64,000 nt of DNA, taken from positions 124,001-188,000 of the forward strand of contig NZ_JAEACP010000001.1 of NCBI RefSeq assembly GCF_015999335.1. The letters are read 5' to 3'. A model generated the notes under the pieces. That model did not search any database. It worked only from the letters and a program-made list of their open reading frames with translations, and was not told where the DNA came from. Positions within the stretch are counted from its first letter, which is position 1, and every line of letters starts with the position of its first letter. The position numbers were made by a program, and so were the translations under genes. The DNA is from Tabrizicola soli (GTDB lineage: Bacteria > Pseudomonadota > Alphaproteobacteria > Rhodobacterales > Rhodobacteraceae). This document shows, piece after piece, positions 60,256 through 64,000 of this stretch.

Positions 60256-61025
60256 AATGCGGTCCAGCCGCCGTCGATGCTGATCGTCGTCCCCGTCACC
60301 TGGTCCGCCGCCGGGCTGCACAGATAGACCGCCGTGCCGCCGATCTGCTCGACGGTCGCGAACTGGCGCGAGGGCTGGCGTTGCAGCATGACCTCGCGGA
60401 TCACCGTCTCGCGGTCCATGCCGTGCACCTTCATCTGCTCGGGGATCTGCGATTCGATCAGCGGCGTCAGCACATAGCCCGGGCAGATCGCATTGCAGGT
60501 GATGCCCTGGCCCGCGACCTCCAGTGCCACGGTCTTGGTCAGGCCCACGACGCCGTGCTTGGCCGCGATATAGGCCGATTTGAACGGGCTGGCGGTCAGG
60601 CCATGCGCGCTGGCGATGTTGACGATCCGGCCCCAGCCCTTCGCCTTCATCCCCGGCAGGGCGGCGGCGGCGGTGTGGAAGGCCGAGGTCAGGTTGATCG
60701 CCAGGATCGCATCCCATTTCTCGACCGGGAACTCCTCGACCGGGGCGACGAACTGGATCCCGGCATTGTTGACCAGGATGTCGCAGCCGCCCGCCTTCTC
60801 GACCAGGGCCCGACATTCGGCCCCCTTCGACATGTCGGCCGCGATATAGCGCACCGGCACGCCATGCCGCGCGGCAAGCTCGGCCGCCAGCGCGTGATCC
60901 TCGGGCCGGTCGGTGAAGCTGTTCAGAATCACCTCCGCCCCGGCGGCGGCCAGCGCCTCGGCCACGCCCAGTCCGATTCCCGAATTCGACCCGGTGACGA
61001 TCGCCCGCCTGCCCTTCAGCGCCAT
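60252..61025 (-). CDS. bdhA: 3-hydroxybutyrate dehydrogenase
   Basis: 257-residue short-chain dehydrogenase oxidising D-3-hydroxybutyrate to acetoacetate with NAD. MALKGRRAIVTGSNSGIGLGVAEAL is the Rossmann start, NNAGIQFVAPVEEF and GRIVNIASAHGLTASPFKSAYIAAKHGVVGLTK include the Ser-Tyr-Lys catalytic set, and CPGYVLTPLIESQIPEQ is the typical substrate-loop text of this enzyme. The ATG at 61025 was preferred to the open upstream extension. It forms an operon with the patatin gene. Confidence 0.93.
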   Translation of the reverse strand: MALKGRRAIVTGSNSGIGLGVAEALAAAGAEVILNSFTDRPEDHALAAELAARHGVPVRYIAADMSKGAECRALVEKAGGCDILVNNAGIQFVAPVEEFPVEKWDAILAINLTSAFHTAAAALPGMKAKGWGRIVNIASAHGLTASPFKSAYIAAKHGVVGLTKTVALEVAGQGITCNAICPGYVLTPLIESQIPEQMKVHGMDRETVIREVMLQRQPSRQFATVEQIGGTAVYLCSPAADQVTGTTISIDGGWTAL

Positions 61026-61096
61026 TCCCAGACTCCATGCTGCAACTGCAAAGATATTACGTCCGCCTGCGGGCAAGGTTCCAGACCCGGCGGGCA

Positions 61097-61172
61097 TAAA
61101 AAAACGCCGGCGCAAGGCCGGCGTTAAGTCGTTGAGGCAGGTTTCATACAGGCAAGAAACCTATCGAGCAGT
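61097..61172 (-). ncRNA. Candidate small RNA with its own promoter and terminator
   Basis: A minus-strand unit of about 76 bases starting near 61172 and ending in an intrinsic terminator: AACGCCGGC (61103-61111) and GCCGGCGTT (61117-61125) form a 9-bp perfect stem with a 5-base loop, followed on the minus strand by a U-run (61104-61098). A good promoter lies at the right distance upstream, and no frame in the unit is protein-like. Upstream of the terminator on this strand there is no other gene it could serve. The body contains TTTCTTGCC and AAACCTGCC repeats, possible pairing sites. Size and promoter type recall stress-induced Rhodobacter sRNAs such as StsR, but identity is unproven. Confidence 0.65.
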
Positions 61173-61178
61173 GACTCC

Positions 61179-61207
61179 TATATAGTCCCCTAACCGCCGA
61201 TGGCCAA
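61179..61207 (-). promoter_or_regulatory. Promoter of the candidate sRNA
   Basis: On the minus strand TTGGCC (61207-61202) and TATATA (61184-61179) are separated by 17 bases. The -10 reads CTATATA with a preceding C, which is also what RpoH-type alternative sigma factors of Rhodobacter prefer, so heat- or oxidative-stress control is possible. Confidence 0.6.
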
Positions 61208-61286
61208 GCTAAAAGTTTGAATATCCACGTTTGGCCGCTTAGGGTTCGGGACAAAGAACAACAGCTTAGACGAGGGATGCGCCCCG

Positions 61287-63107
61287 ATGCTGCCCGACCT
61301 GACCCCGATCTTCCGCCGGCTTGCGCTGCCGCTGGGCCTTGTCCTGGGCGCCGCTACAGCCGTCGCCGAGCCGCAGCATGGCATAGCTATGTATGGCGAG
61401 CCCGCGCTTCCCCCGGATTTTGTGTCGCTGCCGCAGGCCAATCCCGACGCGCCCAAGGGGGGCGGCATCACGCTGTCGATGAACGGCGGCTTCGACACGC
61501 TGAATCCCTTCATCACCAACGGCTCTCCGGCCGAGGGGATCGCGCCCTTCACCTTCGAGACGCTGCTGGCGCGCAGCTATGACGAACCCTTCACCCTCTA
61601 CGGCCTCCTGGCCGAATCGGTCGAGACCGACGAGGCCCGCAGCTTCGTGGAATTCACCCTGCGCGAGGGCGCCCGATTCTCGGACGGGACGCCGGTGACG
61701 GTGGATGACGTGCTCTGGTCCTATGAGACGCTGGGCACGCTGGGCCATCCGCGCTACCACACCGCCTGGAAGAAGATCGCCAAGGCCGAGGCGACCGGCC
61801 CCCGCACCATCCGCTTCACCTTCAACACCGAAGACCGCGAGTTGCCACTGATCCTGGGGCTGCGCCCGATCCTGAGGAAGGCGGATTTCGAGGGCAGGGA
61901 TTTCGAGGCGACGTCGCTCGACAAGCTCACCGGCTCGGGCCCCTATGTCGTCGACCAGGTCGATCCCGGCGTCTCGATCACCTTCAAGCGCAACCCCGAC
62001 TGGTGGGGCAAGGACCTGGCCGTGAACCGGGGCCAGTGGAACTTCGACAGGATCCGCTACGACTATTACTCGAACCCGGTCGCGGTCTTCGAATCGGTCA
62101 AGACCGGCGCGATCTCGGCCTATCGCGAGGACAACATCGCGAAATGGGCCAGCCGCTACGACTTTCCCGCGCTCGCCTCGGGCGAGATGGTGAAGCTCGA
62201 GGTGCCGCACGACCGGCCCTCGGGGATCATCGGGCTGGTGATGAACAGCCGCAAGCCGCAGTTCCAGGACTGGCGCGTGCGCGAGGCGATGATCGAACTG
62301 TTCAACTTCGACTTCATCAACCAGACCGTGACCGGCGGCGCCGCGCCCCGCATCACCTCGTATTTCGCCAACAGCGCCTTCGCGATGACCCCCGGCGCCC
62401 CGGCCGAGGGCGCGGTCCTGTCGCTGCTGGACCCCTACAAGGCCGACCTCCTGCCCAGCACGCTGGAGGGCTACGCCCTGCCCCAGCCCGACGGCACGCC
62501 GCAGAACCGCGCCGGCCTGCGCCGGGCGATCAAGCTCCTGGACGAGGCGGGCTGGACCGTGGGCGAGGATGGCATCCTGAAGAACGCCGAGGGCACGCCC
62601 TTCGCCTTCGAGATCCTCCTGACCATCGGCCAGGACGAGGTCGCCAGCGTCGCCGCGATCTATGTCGAGGCGCTGAAGGATGTCGGCATCGACGCCCGGG
62701 TCACCATGCTGGACAGCGCGCAGATGAAGGCGCGAACCGACAGCTTCGACTTCGACATGACCTATATCATCCGCACCATGTCGCTTTCCCCGGGGAACGA
62801 GCAAAGCCTCTACTGGTCCTCGGCCGCCGCCGACACCGAGGGCTCGCGCAACTGGATGGGCGTGAAGTCGCCCGCGATCGACGCGGTCATCGCCGCGATG
62901 CTCGCCGCCCGCAGCCAGGAGGAGGCCGCCACCGCCGCCCAGGCGCTGGACCGGCTTCTGACCGCCGGGCGCTATGTCGTGCCCTTCTGGTTCTCCGACC
63001 GCAACCTGATCGTCCACAAGGCCGAACTGAAGCACCCCGAGCGGGTCCAGCTTTACGGCGACTGGGGGACGTCCTATCTTCCCGCGCTGTGGTGGTACGA
63101 AGAATGA
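61287..63107 (+). CDS. Extracellular oligopeptide-binding protein (SBP family 5)
   Basis: 606-residue periplasmic solute-binding protein. A signal peptide (FRRLALPLGLVLGAATAVAEP) is followed by YGEPALPPDFVSLPQANPDAPKGG, which is typical of the YejA-like branch, the family 5 text VEFTLREGARFSDGTPVTVDDVLWSYE, GSGPYVVDQVDPGVSITFKRNPDWWG, and NFDRIRYDYYSN. YejA-type proteins deliver peptides, including microcin C-like compounds, to the YejBEF ABC permease. No permease genes are adjacent, so transport partners would be elsewhere. Confidence 0.9.
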   Translation: MLPDLTPIFRRLALPLGLVLGAATAVAEPQHGIAMYGEPALPPDFVSLPQANPDAPKGGGITLSMNGGFDTLNPFITNGSPAEGIAPFTFETLLARSYDEPFTLYGLLAESVETDEARSFVEFTLREGARFSDGTPVTVDDVLWSYETLGTLGHPRYHTAWKKIAKAEATGPRTIRFTFNTEDRELPLILGLRPILRKADFEGRDFEATSLDKLTGSGPYVVDQVDPGVSITFKRNPDWWGKDLAVNRGQWNFDRIRYDYYSNPVAVFESVKTGAISAYREDNIAKWASRYDFPALASGEMVKLEVPHDRPSGIIGLVMNSRKPQFQDWRVREAMIELFNFDFINQTVTGGAAPRITSYFANSAFAMTPGAPAEGAVLSLLDPYKADLLPSTLEGYALPQPDGTPQNRAGLRRAIKLLDEAGWTVGEDGILKNAEGTPFAFEILLTIGQDEVASVAAIYVEALKDVGIDARVTMLDSAQMKARTDSFDFDMTYIIRTMSLSPGNEQSLYWSSAAADTEGSRNWMGVKSPAIDAVIAAMLAARSQEEAATAAQALDRLLTAGRYVVPFWFSDRNLIVHKAELKHPERVQLYGDWGTSYLPALWWYEE

Positions 63108-63136
63108 CCGCCCGGCAGCAACGTACAGGTGGACCG

Positions 63137-63250
63137 ATGCGCAAACTCGCCCTTATCGCAACCCTGCTGGCGCTGGCCGGCTGCAACACCGTCGCCGGCG
63201 TGGGCGAGGATGTCTCGGCCGGGGCGCGCACCGTGCAGGACATGTTCTGA
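63137..63250 (+). CDS. Entericidin-like small lipoprotein
   Basis: 37 residues: MRKLALIATLLALAGC is a lipoprotein signal with lipobox AGC, and the mature part NTVAGVGEDVSAGARTVQDMF matches the EcnA/EcnB entericidin pattern. Entericidins are outer-membrane-associated lipopeptides; EcnA/EcnB act as an antidote/toxin pair in enterobacteria, but single copies in alphaproteobacteria have unknown function. AGGTGGA lies just before the ATG at 63137. It follows the peptide-binding protein gene by 29 bases. Confidence 0.85.
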   Translation: MRKLALIATLLALAGCNTVAGVGEDVSAGARTVQDMF

Positions 63251-63253
63251 CGC

Positions 63254-64000
63254 TCAGGCGGCGGCGCGCTCCTCGGGCAGACGGATCACGGTGACCGAGC
63301 ATCGCGCCTCGGCCACCACCTTGGCCGAGACCGACCCCAGATAGCGCCGCGTGGTCGAATAGCCGCGCGCGCCCATCATGATGTGGTCGACATGGTTGGC
63401 GGTGGCATAGTCGATGATCGCAAGCCCCGGATCGGGGCCTTCCAGCACGGTATAGGTCAGCCGGTGGTCGGGCAGTTCGATCCCCTCGGCCCAGGCCTTC
63501 AGCTGCACCAGCCGCATCACATGCAGGTTGTTGCCCTGGTCGTCGGTGCCCTGGTCGATGCCGATCCGCGCGGTCTTGATCACGTTCACGCAGGCGATGC
63601 GGGCGTCGGGCTCGATCGTCAGCATCCGCTTGACCGCCGCCCGCAACACCTCGGCCAGGCGCTCGCCTTCGGGGGAAAGGTCCACCGCGACCACGATGAT
63701 CGGCACCGACGCCAGCTGCGCCGCGACCGAGACCGGCGCGTCGAAGCGGCGGAGCTTCCGCATCACGCGCCAGCGGTCCCAGACCTGCAGCCAGCCGTCG
63801 CGCCGCGTCTTCAGCGCCCGCGCGGTCAACGTCACCTGCTGCGGATGCGCCAGGTCGAAGGCCAGCTGCGCCGCCGTCTGATAGCGCCGCATCGGATCGA
63901 CCGACAAGGCCCGCAGGATGATCTCCTGCAGCCATTCCGGGATCTCGGGCCGGATCGCGCGCGGCGGCTCGGGGTCGCGCCAGAGCCGCTTTCTCACCCC
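63254..64000 (-). CDS. Protein kinase/universal stress protein fusion, C-terminal part (runs off right edge)
   Basis: About 249 residues are visible; the frame stays open to the right edge, so the N-terminus is missing. The first part, PRAIRPEIPEWLQEIILRALSVDPMRRYQTAAQLAFDL, is the C-lobe end of a Hanks-type Ser/Thr kinase. From about residue 95 a UspA domain follows: VPIIVVAVDLSPEGERLAEVLRAAVKRML, DYATANHVDHIMMGARGYSTTRRYLGSVSAKVVAEARCSVTVIRLP, containing the ATP-binding G-x2-G-x9-G(S) pattern. A kinase fused to a universal stress domain suggests a stress or energy sensor. Confidence 0.85.
   Translation of the reverse strand, partial: GVRKRLWRDPEPPRAIRPEIPEWLQEIILRALSVDPMRRYQTAAQLAFDLAHPQQVTLTARALKTRRDGWLQVWDRWRVMRKLRRFDAPVSVAAQLASVPIIVVAVDLSPEGERLAEVLRAAVKRMLTIEPDARIACVNVIKTARIGIDQGTDDQGNNLHVMRLVQLKAWAEGIELPDHRLTYTVLEGPDPGLAIIDYATANHVDHIMMGARGYSTTRRYLGSVSAKVVAEARCSVTVIRLPEERAAA

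Overview
The window is high-GC DNA from an alphaproteobacterium, most likely a Rhodobacterales (Rhodobacter/Paracoccaceae-type) chromosome. The reasons are the strongly GC-biased third codon positions, the gene neighbourhoods (argS, SPOR protein, nagZ, scpA, scpB; bdhA with a patatin), CcmE, a candidate gene-transfer-agent endolysin/holin pair, and recurrent GGGGGC-type intergenic hairpins. All assignments were made by reading protein motifs; no database search was possible.

Layout. 1-1.5 kb: the end of a leucyl aminopeptidase and holC. 1.7-12.9 kb: a complete glycogen operon, glgP-glgB-glgC-glgA-glgX-pgm, tightly packed on the + strand. 13.2-27.8 kb: an accessory island on the - strand, less GC-extreme than its flanks. 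28-34 kb: an HNH endonuclease, a glutathione transferase and a four-gene CO-dehydrogenase-like molybdenum hydroxylase set. 34-38 kb: a lytic transglycosylase lipoprotein, then zwf-pgl-pgi behind a candidate LacI-type operator. 38-48 kb: small envelope proteins, RidA, argC, ccmE, candidate GTA endolysin and holin, argS, a SPOR protein, nagZ, scpA-scpB. 47.8-56.4 kb: a retropepsin-like protease, MarC, an ABC-F ATPase, ndk, rpe-gph, an orphan LuxR-type regulator, tsf and rpsB. 56.6-64 kb: pseudouridine catabolism (psuK-psuG), a DUF502 membrane protein, bdhA-patatin, a candidate small RNA with its own promoter and terminator, an oligopeptide-binding protein, an entericidin-like lipoprotein and the end of a protein kinase/universal-stress fusion.

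The most interesting part is the 13.2-27.8 kb island, which reads as a hybrid RiPP-like biosynthetic operon. Behind a recognisable promoter sits a 33-codon gene for a peptide ending in a Gly-rich, C-terminal-Cys tail. A 13-bp perfect hairpin follows, then an ATP-grasp enzyme and a HExxH protein of the putative alpha-ketoglutarate peptide-hydroxylase type. Downstream, with overlaps or gaps of a few bases, come a 1467-residue four-domain glycosyltransferase (GT2, WbsX-like, GT2, GT4), a sulfotransferase-methyltransferase fusion, a UROD/corrinoid-methyltransferase-like protein and an NRPS-like adenylation-carrier-thioesterase protein whose apparent thioesterase nucleophile is Cys. After a 129-bp gap come a GT2 glycosyltransferase and an FAD oxidoreductase. 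The combination suggests a heavily decorated peptide or peptide-linked glycan. I do not recognise it as a described system; the product is inference.

Central carbon genes dominate the rest. The glycogen operon makes and degrades storage glucan, and its pgm links glucose-1-phosphate to glucose-6-phosphate, which zwf/pgl/pgi then channel. rpe and gph fit a Calvin/pentose-phosphate metabolism.
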